A stretch of 64,000 bases of DNA from Tritrichomonas musculus (lineage: Eukaryota > Parabasalia > Tritrichomonadida > Tritrichomonadidae). The notes below the pieces were generated by a model. That model had not been told where the DNA came from. It did no database searches and saw only the letters and a program-made list of their open reading frames with translations. This document shows, piece after piece, positions 51,901 through 59,552 of this stretch. The translations under genes and the position numbers were made by a program. Positions within the stretch are counted from its first letter, which is position 1. Each line of letters starts with the position of its first letter. The stretch is from assembly GCA_039105265.1 (NCBI GenBank), contig JAPFFF010000018.1:2604001-2668000 (forward strand). The letters run 5' to 3'.

Positions 51901-52945
51901 TTGATTCTTCAATGAGATGTTTCATATCTCTGATAGATGAATCGGAAATTGGATTCTGTTCATTTGTATTGTTTAATTCAGATAAAAGTTCTCTGACTTG
52001 ATATCCTAGATCTTGAAGATTCTTTTGTTCTTTATTGGAATTTGCTGATGAAGGTGTGTCATCAAGTGAGATTAATCTAGAGATATTTGTTGAAAAATGA
52101 TTCCATAAGCTTGATTGTATCTTGCTATCTTTTTCAAGTTTTTCAAGCCTTTGTTCGAGAGTGGAATTAGATCCAAGGCCCTCGTTATTTTCATGAGCTA
52201 TTTCTCGAATCATTTGAGAAAACTGTTCATGTACACCTTCTAAATCTTTCTGGTATTTTTCAGAAGCATTTTGAGTCGAGATCAATTTGCAAACATTTGA
52301 TTTAAATTGATCCCAAAGTAAATTATGAGTTGAGAGCGTTTGTTCAACTTCTGTTTCACGATTATTTAATGATTGGACCTGTTGTTTCAACTTATTCAGT
52401 TCAATAAGAATTGAATTATCGCTGATAACGTTTTTGTTTGATTGGCTTGGACGGCTTTGAAGTTCTTGGTTTGAGTCGTTCAAAATATTATGTTGATTTT
52501 CGAGTGTATTTAATGAATTGGTTTTATTAAGCGGATATTTCATCTGAGAGCATATTTTATTGGAACTGCTGTCATTTTTACCTAATTTTTTAACAAAATC
52601 TTGAAAATAGTCTGAAAAATTATTCCAAAGCATCGCCTGCTGAGATACATCAGATTCAAGAGTTGATAATCGATTTAAAATATCAGCTGATTTTAATTGC
52701 TTCACTTCATATTTTAAGCATTTGTATGATTTTGTTAAGTGTCCGAATTGTGATGAATCATCTTTGAGGTCGATGTTTCCTGTGTTAGATCCTTGTGACA
52801 TTTGTTTTTCTAAATTTTGATATAATTTGCGAAGATTAGCAACTTCTAAAACTAATTGATCATAATCTGGTTTTGAAACAAAACTGTTATCATTTTTTTG
52901 ATTGTTCAGCATTTTTCCTTGTTGCTGAACGGATAAATCATTCAT
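42926..52945 (-). CDS. Giant repetitive coiled-coil protein (3,339 residues)
   Basis: One uninterrupted frame of 10 kb, the largest gene here. The whole protein is predicted coiled coil or disordered, rich in Gln, Glu, Lys, Asn and Ser, with no signal or membrane segment. Three layers of repeats are seen. First, an LW-x2-F/Y-x3-h-x2-L motif (LWDQFKSNVCKL, LWEQFSKNLQVL, LWNQFDLSLHQL) occurs twelve times, near residues 107, 212, 280, 367, 440, 512, 1790, 1857, 1940, 2013, 2098 and 2493. Second, a CLK(Y/H)E(V/I/L)K-type motif occurs five times, near residues 77, 2525, 2598, 2753 and 2857. Third, a central region (about residues 705-1690) is made of roughly 85-residue KLQ/AQQ/HKQEEEAHQKL repeats. 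The tail is Ser/Ala/Lys-rich. Giant coiled coils of this kind build filaments or tethers; a costa or other cytoskeletal role is a guess. Confidence 0.9.
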   Translation of the reverse strand: MNDLSVQQQGKMLNNQKNDNSFVSKPDYDQLVLEVANLRKLYQNLEKQMSQGSNTGNIDLKDDSSQFGHLTKSYKCLKYEVKQLKSADILNRLSTLESDVSQQAMLWNNFSDYFQDFVKKLGKNDSSSNKICSQMKYPLNKTNSLNTLENQHNILNDSNQELQSRPSQSNKNVISDNSILIELNKLKQQVQSLNNRETEVEQTLSTHNLLWDQFKSNVCKLISTQNASEKYQKDLEGVHEQFSQMIREIAHENNEGLGSNSTLEQRLEKLEKDSKIQSSLWNHFSTNISRLISLDDTPSSANSNKEQKNLQDLGYQVRELLSELNNTNEQNPISDSSIRDMKHLIEESKTQISSLEEKVRQHSNLWGRFQENIHTILNIKDGKYDDLNYQFAEDIRSLVQIDGGKVTTRDIQLKPSTYSNSGNENDRLSRLENNVRVHENLWNLFMQNVNTAMTNNSNTNSDQLANNHDAFVSMVGDIVRKNSNNNNSNSSNDQLYRINQLESKVRAQSHLWEQFVNNLQNSINANTNDKNTQTLLTKEYNEYHSQLEKLIEMSDGMTNNNNNSNVQSNEDHASQQAIEEIRSQLKKLEMKHEQDIKRIQDEIKQENQSVKNRFNEIKSNVQDMEHKQTEAEKTTNEMIQSVQDQQTKQLQSLQKDLSTSKKDLKAQQQSQKSQKDELENIKKQLQKYQQQKQNQEEEHHRLDEELKNLQNSQQQQQTNLEKHQQDYQKLQKDLQKVQKSQQTQEKSVKNYQTDLQKLQTAQNVQNKALKDYQEEQRKLHEEERKQQEEAHQKLEETLQKLETAQQNQEKSVKSVQKELEKVQKSQQSNDKTVKNYKSDIQKLQTAQEEQDKALKAYQSEQRQLHEDEHKQEEEAHQKLEETLQKLETAQQNQEKSVKSVQKELEKVQKSQQSNDKTVKNYKSDIQKLQTAQQEQDKSIKNYQTEMQKLCEAQQEEIKALKANLEEYRQLHDDEHKQQEEAHQKIEEMLQKLQVDQEAQAQSIKNYQADLQKVQKSQQSSERTVKNYKSDLQKLQTAQQKQEKAIRDFQDEQRQQHEDDHKQQEESHQKLNDAIQKLQAAQDKSAKNYQTELQKLQKTQQTQERSVKNSQTELQKLQKAQQIPDGVFKTYQEEQRKLHEEERKQQEEAHQKLDEEIQTLRSAQQSLEKSLKNCQNDIQKAQKSQDSTLQNYQEEQRQIIEDEHKQQEEAHLKLNEAIQKLEAAQQAQEKTVKNCQSDLQKVQKSQQTNDKTVKNYKSDIQKLQTAQQDQDKSIKNYQSELQKLQTAQNEQNKVLKDYQEEQRQLHEEERKQQEEAHQKLEETLQKIETAQQNQEKSVKSVQKELEKVQKSQQSNDKTVKNYKSDIQKLQTAQEEQDKALKAYQSEQRQLHEDEHKQEEEAHQKLEETLQKLETAQQTQDKALKTVQKDLEKVQKSQQSNDKTVKNYKSDIQKLQTAQEEQDKALKAYQSEQRQLHEDEHKQEEEAHQKLEETLQKLETAQQTQDKALKTVQKDLEKVEKAQKTQDKSVKNSQAELQKIQQAQQAQQVPDDLFKSYQEEQRKLHEEEHKQQEEAHQKLDEEIQALRTAQQSLEKALKNHQNDLQKVQKSQQTQDKSAKSSQTDLQKLQAAQEEQAKAMKEYQEQQQQIHDKEHQKIEESLQKLEAAQQKQEKTVKNCQSDLQKVQKAQDKSLKNYQDELQKLSSKPENDENIQRIEEQLQKHSSLLQEHYDIFTNYQQEQAKHHEEDHKHMDEEHQKLENELQKIQNEQHSNDEKVEQIEKDVDVHNKLWQQFTKNLNGLLNVDQNEALNKEAENYHDQIKELSTRNADIQELADEESLKSLAQLRREVNVHSALLNQFVQNLQKLNIINQEEAIEMEDGKDNELLKLKQKEFANKISILADKTAAPQENVDLSQIQDTMNNFENQLSTITEKVDKHSELWQNYDRNLRKLLDKSLTEPSDNNQFENEVRSMLVSTRSVDLNPNQEENGKAGSDLESRLADLEKDVDIQKSLWEQFSKNLQVLLNCDSDDEQSRKDLKQNRDSFVEQISKLVNHNDPETSSTNDNNNNNNNNASTIPDLRDQDERIKDLEEKMEANTSLWKKFLNNVQSLISADSTNSPESNEMLKNCHQDFVNQMKSLVKTRKGSAKEEENPSFEQLAREVREIRNELNALRSGNPIEIQDRDAKLDEASLSERYAKNPQYNSWNHDITNIRSAYDINSDESHPNDEEISSSFEEPEYCQESSEYSAAYQRVNDNDDNENGDSEDNNENDNNANENSHHRHHHKKSSSNANARNQRNNNYTPSSKSGHNDNANGTVVDNNGNVIGGNTPVNTREVLIHGGDSHTTNIIQKVNSGPIQEQLANIYNDLNSLRSELNQVKNRVLGNEPIAYNMQDGNRPILNQLNPQSPGYSANYEQQLQQLRQLQNEEYRANIDNELNNVDIHEESTESESEGHEYTIEELHSKIKLNKKNISKLQRKFDLIQSSMSRQGSLWNQFDLSLHQLLNATLSEMEMPTNADLVNLQKSMRCVKYEIKKIKSEEKARTKEFLEKKKVQEKELQFEIAQLVEEVQKLQKVCAKFNNKDDDLNNKQIHDSIKCLKHEVRNLKKSAFSSASNTEQKSTSNTEQPSMQTRKVTLSDENKKSTTSDNNSTSKFASQASLDEWINEVKSLRNLYHETIQFNSEIRPLSLMSEEAASSSSFIDENGDSRLSKTSDQPMQVHEIYNYNTNQAGKDDIKEQVFTLNNEVRKIRSTLKCLKHEIKRIQYESNPQNKQKIFGATLLSTSSSSSSQERFDKLNASNNDQSFESRIELIEKALAKIKYNMKNNTAKSSTSKKDNQLDDENGNNQDESQVQHDIRCLKYELKQLKDNISKQSLSQDTINNILASKDAVAPKDETESSRIIQYIFTQLEELPRLKNEIQLLKKQHENEGDNIINERDVVLDLSNQPSEDSKSVNVKQLVNDVERIKAQLSSLNGRLDYIVKSQPSKDDSLINGSISNFSSFNIDEGSLSDLLISDQSGSRYDEISREVDNLQNEIKRLTSQISTIQDIISTTIRAPEDGEGEDIKLTQAQQQLIQQRQQRFDEVLNDLNNVKDDIKAIKANQFLFSDNSSVSSMGSVSSIPGASKNEGIAALARKYKKLQEQQKKLQEQINQLSEKSPSSATTGTTSSAKKSNDSPLTSPKASHEDPANSEIMELKETMKAMKLDQSRIKKLVSRLVQGERQQTRGLNDKNKSELDIGGDAKDIESIPQHDDNDTLKHELNQVKRTVAVLKRETSQLTTSSKNMNSDIEYLKSQYEMIRGELMKFASISTLASTAKASGSNASSDAQKKKTATPAATKK
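47880..50830 (-). repeat. Internal 255-bp-type repeats coding the central coiled coil
   Basis: Blocks recur in the same frame and orientation. The segments 48427-48618 and 48682-48873 are 255 bp apart and nearly identical at the DNA level, and a further close copy begins around 50,330. Less similar copies fill the rest. Near identity in third codon positions means recent duplication or gene conversion, not only protein-level selection. Confidence 0.85.
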
Positions 52946-52953
52946 GTAAATTT

Positions 52954-52959
52954 AAATGA
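52954..52959 (-). promoter_or_regulatory. Initiator motif of the giant coiled-coil gene
   Basis: TCATTT on the minus strand, with the presumed +1 A 12 bases before the start codon, as is usual in trichomonads. It supports the first ATG as the start. Confidence 0.55.
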
Positions 52960-53537
52960 TATTTTGAAGGACTTAAACGTTTGAAAGCACTTTTTATGAT
53001 ATCATTTCTCAAATAAACATAAATTTCCGTTAAACGATTAGGTGATTATTGAATTTTTGTTCTTTTGGATTATTGCCGTAATATCTCAAAATGTAATTAT
53101 TAATTATAAATGAGAATATACATATATAATTTTTTTATATTATATCATTATATATTGTTTTTGTTTAAAAAAATAATAAATGTGATCAATCAATCAGCAA
53201 ATTCAAATATTGAATTTGTTATAATTATATTCAGCATTTGTTTTTTAATAATTGATTTTCTTCGCTCTCCTGTATTTAATTAAAAAAACGAATTTTATAT
53301 GTCTACTAAGGAAGAAAAAGAGTGAATAATATAACGAATAAATTGTGTAGAGCGTTCAAAAAAACTTTTATTTTTGTTAGAGTTGATTATTTTTTTTCAA
53401 TTTTTTCTCTGAAAATTTCATAATTCTCTGGATAAAAAAATAAAATATTTGAAAAACAAAGAAAGAGAGCTACTGCTTTTTTTCGACTAAAAAATGGTTT
53501 CGGTAATGAAAAATTTTTTGTTAAAGCTTTATAAAAT
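52960..53537. other. AT-rich spacer, no gene seen
   Basis: Upstream of the giant gene and downstream of the acyl-CoA synthetase gene. It contains ATAT-rich simple sequence near 53,110-53,160; no further features were recognised. Confidence 0.5.
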
Positions 53538-55490
53538 CTACTGAACATTACCTTTGTTTGAGTCTTCTTGGTTGTTTTCTTCATCGTCATCTTCTTCATC
53601 TTCTTCTTTTGAATATTCAATCACATCTTTTGATTCAATATGCTTCCTATGTCTTCTTTCCATCACCTCTTTCTTCATTTCTTCAATTTGGCTTCCAAAA
53701 TATTGCGTAAACATATGAGGTCTTTGCTTTCCTGTCTCTGTTAATAGGCTTTTATATTTATCAAATGGTTTAACAGTGCATCTCAAAGCTCCTATGAAAG
53801 GTATATCGCCAATATCATAATTTCTTGCATGTTGCCTTAAATATTTTCTTCCCCAATCAATGAATGACTTTGAATTTGCCTTTTTCTCGTATTCTTCATC
53901 AGAAGAAATGTCTTCTTCTTTCAAAGATAAAGCATAAAGTACAATATTTTTTGGTACAACGACGATAGCGAGGAAGCTACATCCTTCTTCAAAATATGTG
54001 AGATAAATATCATCGCAAAATTGGCATTGTCTATATATAAAACAAATAAATGGAATTGCTAATTCACGGCCTGGCTTAAATTCAAACATATTGTAAGCTC
54101 TGCCAGTAACGATAAGGTTTCCGTATTTATCATAACCGCCTTTGTCTCCACTCCGTAGCCATCCATCAACAAAAGCTTCTGAAGTAATTTCTGGATTATG
54201 CCAATACCCATCAAACATGGTTGGACAACGAAGGAAGATTTCTTTTCGTTCACCAAACTTGAGCTCAAAACCAGGAGCTAAGCATCCGCAAGTACCAGGA
54301 CGGATATTTCTTCGATCACAAATCGAAATAGAACCACCGCACTCTGACATACCATATATGGGAATAATATCAATGTTAAGAATTGCAGACATTGCAATAT
54401 GTGTTTCTTTTGAAAAAGCATCTCCTGCAATAACAAACCATTCAAGATGTCCACCAAACTTCTTTTGGATTTTATTGAAAAGAAGCAAATCGGACAATCT
54501 GCTTCTAAAACCAAAAAATGAAAAGAACTTATGAACCCCAAGGCATGTATTTAAAAGAAATGATGGAACTTTTGATTTAATCGATTGATACATTTTTTCA
54601 ATAATAGCAGGAATATGAGGTCCACCACTTTCTTTACAAGCAACCATATCTTCAAAGCAGCTTGCAACTCCTTTTCTCGCAAAAACTATTTTTGCACCAC
54701 GATAAGTATAGCTTGATAATGTCAAGCGTTCAAGAATGTGTGCAATTGGTAAAAACGAGAGATGCACAGTTGTGGTATTAATATCAATTGCGCAAGCAAC
54801 ATTGTAAGTACTGTACAAAATAGCTCGATGTGATAAAACAATGCCTTTTGGTGCTCCAGCTGTTCCAGATGAATAACAAATTGTATTAATTGTAGTAGGT
54901 AAAATTTCTGGTGGTGCAGCAAAACCTTCTGTTAGGCCAATAAATTCGGATAGAAGATGAATTTTAATGTCTTTTAGGCATTCGAAATCTTCATTTTCCA
55001 AATCAGGCATTTCTGAAACAATAATAAATTGTAATGATTTGAGTTCATTCAGAGTTAATTTTTCAATTGAATTAAGCTTATTTTTGGAAACATAGATGGC
55101 TGAGCATTCAGAATCGTGATAAACAAAGCCTGGGTAAGAATAAATTGCTGCATCAAATGAAAAAATAATTATATATCCATATATTTGAGCTGCTTCAAGG
55201 AATACCGCAGCTTCTAGTCGGTTTTCTGAATAAACTCCAATTCGAGATCCAGGAGGAATTCCATGTTGTACTAAACATGTTCCAACACTGAGTGCCATAA
55301 GGTGAACTTCATGACGAGTTTTCCATTCAATTGACATATCTTCTCGAAAAGTTCCCATATATGGTTTTGATCCATGCTTTTTGTCAGTCCATATATAAAA
55401 ATCCTGCATTGTTTGAACGCTTTTTGGAAAAGTTTTATATTCATCAAGCCATTCTTGTGGTGCTGTTTTAACTTTCGATCCGTCAAGCAT
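53538..55490 (-). CDS. Long-chain acyl-CoA synthetase (AMP-forming)
   Basis: Activates fatty acids to acyl-CoA through an acyl-adenylate. The 650-residue enzyme has the AMP-binding P-loop signature ICYSSGTAGAPKGIVLSHRA near residue 208, a YRGAKIVFAR stretch, the adenine-site motif IPIYGMSECGGS near 375 and WLRSGDKGGYDKYGNLIVTGR near 445. A late Lys lies in LTETGKQRP near 610, in the position of the catalytic Lys. The insert between the signature and the adenine motif fits the long-chain (ACSL) class. There is no clear membrane anchor; residues about 125-150 are only mildly hydrophobic. The C-terminal 30 residues are an acidic tail (EEDEEDDDEENN), unusual for the family and perhaps a regulatory or sorting tail. 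A TCATTATTA initiator candidate lies about 40 bases upstream. Substrate chain length is inferred from class only. Confidence 0.92.
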   Translation of the reverse strand: MLDGSKVKTAPQEWLDEYKTFPKSVQTMQDFYIWTDKKHGSKPYMGTFREDMSIEWKTRHEVHLMALSVGTCLVQHGIPPGSRIGVYSENRLEAAVFLEAAQIYGYIIIFSFDAAIYSYPGFVYHDSECSAIYVSKNKLNSIEKLTLNELKSLQFIIVSEMPDLENEDFECLKDIKIHLLSEFIGLTEGFAAPPEILPTTINTICYSSGTAGAPKGIVLSHRAILYSTYNVACAIDINTTTVHLSFLPIAHILERLTLSSYTYRGAKIVFARKGVASCFEDMVACKESGGPHIPAIIEKMYQSIKSKVPSFLLNTCLGVHKFFSFFGFRSRLSDLLLFNKIQKKFGGHLEWFVIAGDAFSKETHIAMSAILNIDIIPIYGMSECGGSISICDRRNIRPGTCGCLAPGFELKFGERKEIFLRCPTMFDGYWHNPEITSEAFVDGWLRSGDKGGYDKYGNLIVTGRAYNMFEFKPGRELAIPFICFIYRQCQFCDDIYLTYFEEGCSFLAIVVVPKNIVLYALSLKEEDISSDEEYEKKANSKSFIDWGRKYLRQHARNYDIGDIPFIGALRCTVKPFDKYKSLLTETGKQRPHMFTQYFGSQIEEMKKEVMERRHRKHIESKDVIEYSKEEDEEDDDEENNQEDSNKGNVQ

Positions 55491-55761
55491 TTTAAATAGT
55501 AAATCTTTAAACGGTCACTAGTATTAATAATGATGGAATAAAACGTATGATATATTATGATGACCAAAAGTAATAGCACCAAGATAGCATATTAGATCGT
55601 GTGCTATTGTTGAAAGTGATTTCCTTTGAGAAAGAATTTTGGCAAAAAGATTCAAACAAAATGATTAGTATAATTTTATATAAAAAGCAAATGCTTATAA
55701 ATAAGCATTATTATAATCCTTATTTATTATTTATTCAAATAAAAAAATGTTAAAAATGGAA

Positions 55762-56844
55762 TCATCGATATACTGCTTGATCTAAACGGTTTAATTCGAT
55801 TCTGAGTTGTTCATTTTCTGTATTTAGCTCATTGATTTCTGCATCAAGTTGAGCCATTTCTTGTTCGACCTTTCTTTGATTCTTTTGAATAATTTGAACT
55901 TGAGTGACTGAATTTCTAGTTTCTGTTTGTTCTTTTTCCTCACGAGTTTGAGATTGGTACAATGTTGATTTTACTTTTTCTAAATCTTTCATTGATGTTT
56001 GATAATGGCTGTCATTTTGCTTCTCCATTTGTTTCAAAAGTCTTGGAAGTGAATCAGCTTGACTACTAGCGCAAGCAATAGCACTTTCCATTTGTTTATT
56101 TTCAATTGCGTATTGTTCGAGTACGTTTTGAATATGTTCAGCATATTTAGCTTCTCTATCTTCAATTTCTCTTTGGTATTCAGATATCTCGTTTTCATGT
56201 TCTCTGCCTCTCAATTCTATTGATGTCAAACATTCTTCTATTTTAGTCTTAATATCACGAGCCTCTTCACGTGTTACTGCAGTAATTTCAGAGATTTGTG
56301 TTTCAAGTAATTTAATTCTTTGTTGATTTAAATATGAAGCACGTTTTGACTGTTGTATATTGCTGTGTCTATTTTTAGATATTGATACTAAATTTTCATT
56401 AGTGGAGCTTTGCAATATTTTTAAAGAATTTTGCAATTCAGTAAGTTGACTCTTTTTATCTGCTGCAATTGAATCAGCATGTGTTTGTGCCCATAATTCT
56501 GCACTTCTAACAGATTTTTGGAATGTATCATTCATCTCCTTCAGTCTGCTTTCGTGTTGTGACTGAAGATTCTGAATTTCGGCTTCATGTTGAAGTTGAA
56601 GATCCTGGATCTGTTGAGTCAATAGTTCTCTATCAATTGCATTCTCATCCTCAATTTTGGATGGTTGTTTTTCCTTGATTTCCTTAGCTAGTTCTGTTTG
56701 AATTAAAATTAATTTCTGTTCGGCCTCTTCAATCATTTTGTTCAATTGAACTATTTCTTCAGCCTTCTGTGATAATAATGCATCGGCTTCAGCATGCAAC
56801 TTTTCAAGCTCTGATTTTTTGTTAGAGTTTAATGATGATTTCAT
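55762..56844 (-). CDS. Coiled-coil protein, unknown
   Basis: A 360-residue protein that is coiled coil from near residue 8 almost to the end, with heptad-like Leu/Ile spacing (QDLQLQHEAEIQNLQSQHES, EEAEQKLILIQTELAKEI). A Ser/Arg-rich break sits near residues 155-175 (KNRHSNIQQSKR). No globular domain, signal peptide or membrane segment is seen. The layout resembles basal-body or axoneme coiled-coil proteins, but similarity between coiled coils is not evidence of family. It is on the same strand as the acyl-CoA synthetase, 271 bp upstream of its start; trichomonad genes are normally transcribed singly, so no operon is implied. Confidence 0.82.
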   Translation of the reverse strand: MKSSLNSNKKSELEKLHAEADALLSQKAEEIVQLNKMIEEAEQKLILIQTELAKEIKEKQPSKIEDENAIDRELLTQQIQDLQLQHEAEIQNLQSQHESRLKEMNDTFQKSVRSAELWAQTHADSIAADKKSQLTELQNSLKILQSSTNENLVSISKNRHSNIQQSKRASYLNQQRIKLLETQISEITAVTREEARDIKTKIEECLTSIELRGREHENEISEYQREIEDREAKYAEHIQNVLEQYAIENKQMESAIACASSQADSLPRLLKQMEKQNDSHYQTSMKDLEKVKSTLYQSQTREEKEQTETRNSVTQVQIIQKNQRKVEQEMAQLDAEINELNTENEQLRIELNRLDQAVYR

Positions 56845-57452
56845 TTACTAAAAATATCCTCTCTAAACGTACAAAATAATTGAATATATTTGTAAACTAT
56901 TTAAAATAAAATCTTAAAATATTTTTTTACTTCTCAAGCAGTATTAATGAGAAATACCTTTCAATAGAGCTTCTACATGGCAAACAATTCGAATTGGTAT
57001 ATAAATATCATTAATTACTTTTTAATAGACTAATTATTTTTGATGGAGTTTTAATATCATCTTTTTTAATAAAAACATTAAATTCAATTTTAAACCTCAC
57101 AATATAATATATTGAATATATTTGGTTAAATTCCCAAAAAAACTAAAAATGGTGGAAATAAATCATTTTGGTTGGATAAAATTTTTGAATTGAAATAGCA
57201 TCATATCAATTCAAAAAGCTACCATTTATTTGAAAAAAAATTTTAAAAAAAAACAAGATATAATCAGAAAAACAAAATAAAAATAAAGAATTATTAAATT
57301 AATATATTTTATTATATGTATTTCACTTTAGTTTATTTATAAAATTTTAATTTAATTATTAAATTTAAATGATATTGTTGCAAATACTATTTGAATGAAT
57401 TAAAAAAATTCAATTATTTTGAAGATTTTCTGCTCAATCAGTATTTTTGTTT
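56845..57452. other. AT-rich spacer between divergent genes
   Basis: Should hold the promoters of the coiled-coil gene (minus) and the acidic protein gene (plus). Apart from the initiator at 57453 nothing is recognised. Confidence 0.5.
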
Positions 57453-57461
57453 TCATACCAT
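57453..57461 (+). promoter_or_regulatory. Initiator motif of the acidic protein gene
   Basis: TCATACCAT, with the +1 A at 57455, 16 bases before the ATG at 57471. It fits the trichomonad TCA(+1)Y pattern and supports the chosen start. Confidence 0.5.
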
Positions 57462-57470
57462 TTTTAAACA

Positions 57471-58145
57471 ATGAGCCTTTATATTAATTATGATGAAGAT
57501 TTCATAATTGATTTAACTCCTGAAGAAATTTTAGAAGATCAGGAACTGGAAAAGCAATACTTTGACAACATGAATAATAGGCTAGAGGAAACTACAAACC
57601 CTAATTCAAATAATCAAGATGAACAGCAAAATGCAGAAAACCTGTTTTTTGATCTTGAATTTTACAATTTAGATAATTTACCTTCCAATCTCCAATCAAA
57701 TCATGAAGAAAAAAATGAAAAGCCAAAAAATAATGAACCATTAGTAGCAACAGTAAATGTAAATAAATCAAACCGAAGTAGTAAAACTTCTAATTCGAAT
57801 TTCTTACCAGTTCCACCACCAAAAAAAGTCTCATCAGCATGGTTAAATCTGAGTTTAACTAATGAAACTAATGGAAGTGAAACACAAAGCAAAGAAACAT
57901 TTTCCTTCACTGACGGTGGTTATATTAATCCCAAGTTTCGTAGTACGCATATGTCCTACGCTCAGAAAAAAAATTTGAAGAAGCAGAAAGTTGAAAAAGA
58001 AAAAGAAAAAGCAATGATAGAAATATATAATGAAAATTACTCTTCCAGCAATGTTGAATTGGACGTTTTTCTTAATGAGGAAATTCGAAGGCCGCTTCCT
58101 GGAATTCATGTTGATATCGATGAACAAATTGAATTAGATTGGTAA
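57471..58145 (+). CDS. Unknown acidic, mostly disordered protein
   Basis: A 224-residue protein. The first 45 residues are acidic (IDLTPEEILEDQELEKQYFD); the middle is Asn/Ser/Lys-rich and likely disordered. Then comes a more conserved-looking part: PVPPPKKVSSAWLNLSL (residues 113-130), TFSFTDGGYINPKFRST (143-160), a Lys-rich helix (KKNLKKQKVEKEKEKA) and a short end that reads PLPGIHVDIDEQIELDW. The DGGYINPKFRST and PLPGIHVD segments look like short interaction motifs. I do not recognise the family. It is an ordinary single-exon gene with an initiator 16 bases upstream. Confidence 0.75.
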   Translation: MSLYINYDEDFIIDLTPEEILEDQELEKQYFDNMNNRLEETTNPNSNNQDEQQNAENLFFDLEFYNLDNLPSNLQSNHEEKNEKPKNNEPLVATVNVNKSNRSSKTSNSNFLPVPPPKKVSSAWLNLSLTNETNGSETQSKETFSFTDGGYINPKFRSTHMSYAQKKNLKKQKVEKEKEKAMIEIYNENYSSSNVELDVFLNEEIRRPLPGIHVDIDEQIELDW

Positions 58146-58424
58146 TTATCTACGTTATTTTGTGTAAAAATCATGAAGTTTAATCATGTATTTTTCTCAA
58201 AGTGCTTAAGTGAAAAGTACGTTTTATATTTTAATATTGTAATAGATGTTTTTATTGACAAGCACTGAATTCATTCCAGATGATCCTCAGAGCATAAAAA
58301 AAAATGAAGAATGGTAGATATATTAAAAAATGATTGAGAGAAAATAATAATAATATTTTATGTTAAATCTATAGTTTGATAAGGTTTAATAAACAAAACA
58401 AAACAAAAACAAAACAAATAAAAA

Positions 58425-59552
58425 TTATTCGATTAATTCAAGATTTTCATTTGGAATTTCTTCATATGCATTTTCAAAGTCCATAAGGCATGGTATTGAT
58501 ATAATACCATTATATATAAGTAAAGCAGCAATGGATATAAAAAATCCAATTAATTGTAGAAAAGACCAGTTTGTCCATTGCTCGCCAAGTTTTTTATATT
58601 CATCATATTTGGTGTTTTTGAATAAATAGTAAATCAAAATCTGTGAAGCCCAAACAAGTGCGCTTTGAAAGCTTTGAAATAATGTTTCAAAAAGTGCAGA
58701 CGTCGATCTAACAGCAACCATATGAAAAATATTTAAAAATAAAATGAAAAAAATGTCAATATATACAATAATTCTTAAAAATTTGGAATTTGATAGCATG
58801 GCATATGTATCATGCTGATTTTCTGATAAGCCAATAATACTTCCAGGTGATGTTCTTGACACTATTGGAATAAAGATGAATAAAGTAGCAATAAAACCCC
58901 AAAATCCTTCGGCGGCAACAAGGAATATTGAATCAACTTTCATTTGTTGCATTATATGTTGCTCAATTGATGTTTTCACTGCGTCAATCAGATGAGCTAA
59001 TAATTTCGCTGCAACTGCTAAAAACTTGATGGTTGGCGAAGACTGAATTGGGGGAGTACCTGTTCCTTTCACAATTGCAATTGAAACAAAAATAAAAGAA
59101 AAAAATATAATAAAAATAGCAAAAAGTTGATATGATCTTATTTTTTGGTGTAAGAAAATTCGAGCAATTAATGCTGAAAAGATTAATCGTGAAAAACCAA
59201 TTATTATTGAAATTGAAACACCAAGGTAAAGAAATGATGTCAAATGCAAAACAGTCATAGTCAAATCACAGATAGCTGGAATCGATAAGAAAAAAAAAAA
59301 ATTAAATGAAATCTGAAATCTAATTTTTCCTTTATGATTCTTGCATTGAATAAAAATATAAACAAATATTGATAAAAATTCAGCTAAAAACATATATAAT
59401 GTTTGAAACCAAGGTTTATGAAAAAAATGTGGTGAGTCTTGAGGAAGGCCTAAAGTAATAGTAGTACTCATTGCTTTATGAATCAAATTTCCAAATATCG
59501 ATAAAACGGCAAGTCCAGCAAAAGATAAGTATTTTGATTTATATTTTACCAT
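58425..59552 (-). CDS. SLC35F6-like membrane transporter (DMT superfamily)
   Basis: A 375-residue polytopic protein with about nine to ten hydrophobic segments spread evenly from residue 10 to 355, as in drug/metabolite transporters. The start LAVLSIFGNLI...KPWFQTLYMFLAEFLS, the DLTMTVLHLTSFLYLGVSIS loop-helix (residues 93-112) and the RLIFSALIARIFLHQKI helix pair resemble the SLC35F6 (ANT2-binding) branch of nucleotide-sugar-like transporters. The second half has the matching GFWGFIATLFIF and HMVAVRSTSALFETLFQSF repeats. A short acidic tail (FENAYEEIPNENLELIE) is cytosolic. Substrate is unknown; relatives sit in lysosomal, Golgi or mitochondrial membranes, so the location is open. Confidence 0.85.
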   Translation of the reverse strand: MVKYKSKYLSFAGLAVLSIFGNLIHKAMSTTITLGLPQDSPHFFHKPWFQTLYMFLAEFLSIFVYIFIQCKNHKGKIRFQISFNFFFFLSIPAICDLTMTVLHLTSFLYLGVSISIIIGFSRLIFSALIARIFLHQKIRSYQLFAIFIIFFSFIFVSIAIVKGTGTPPIQSSPTIKFLAVAAKLLAHLIDAVKTSIEQHIMQQMKVDSIFLVAAEGFWGFIATLFIFIPIVSRTSPGSIIGLSENQHDTYAMLSNSKFLRIIVYIDIFFILFLNIFHMVAVRSTSALFETLFQSFQSALVWASQILIYYLFKNTKYDEYKKLGEQWTNWSFLQLIGFFISIAALLIYNGIISIPCLMDFENAYEEIPNENLELIE

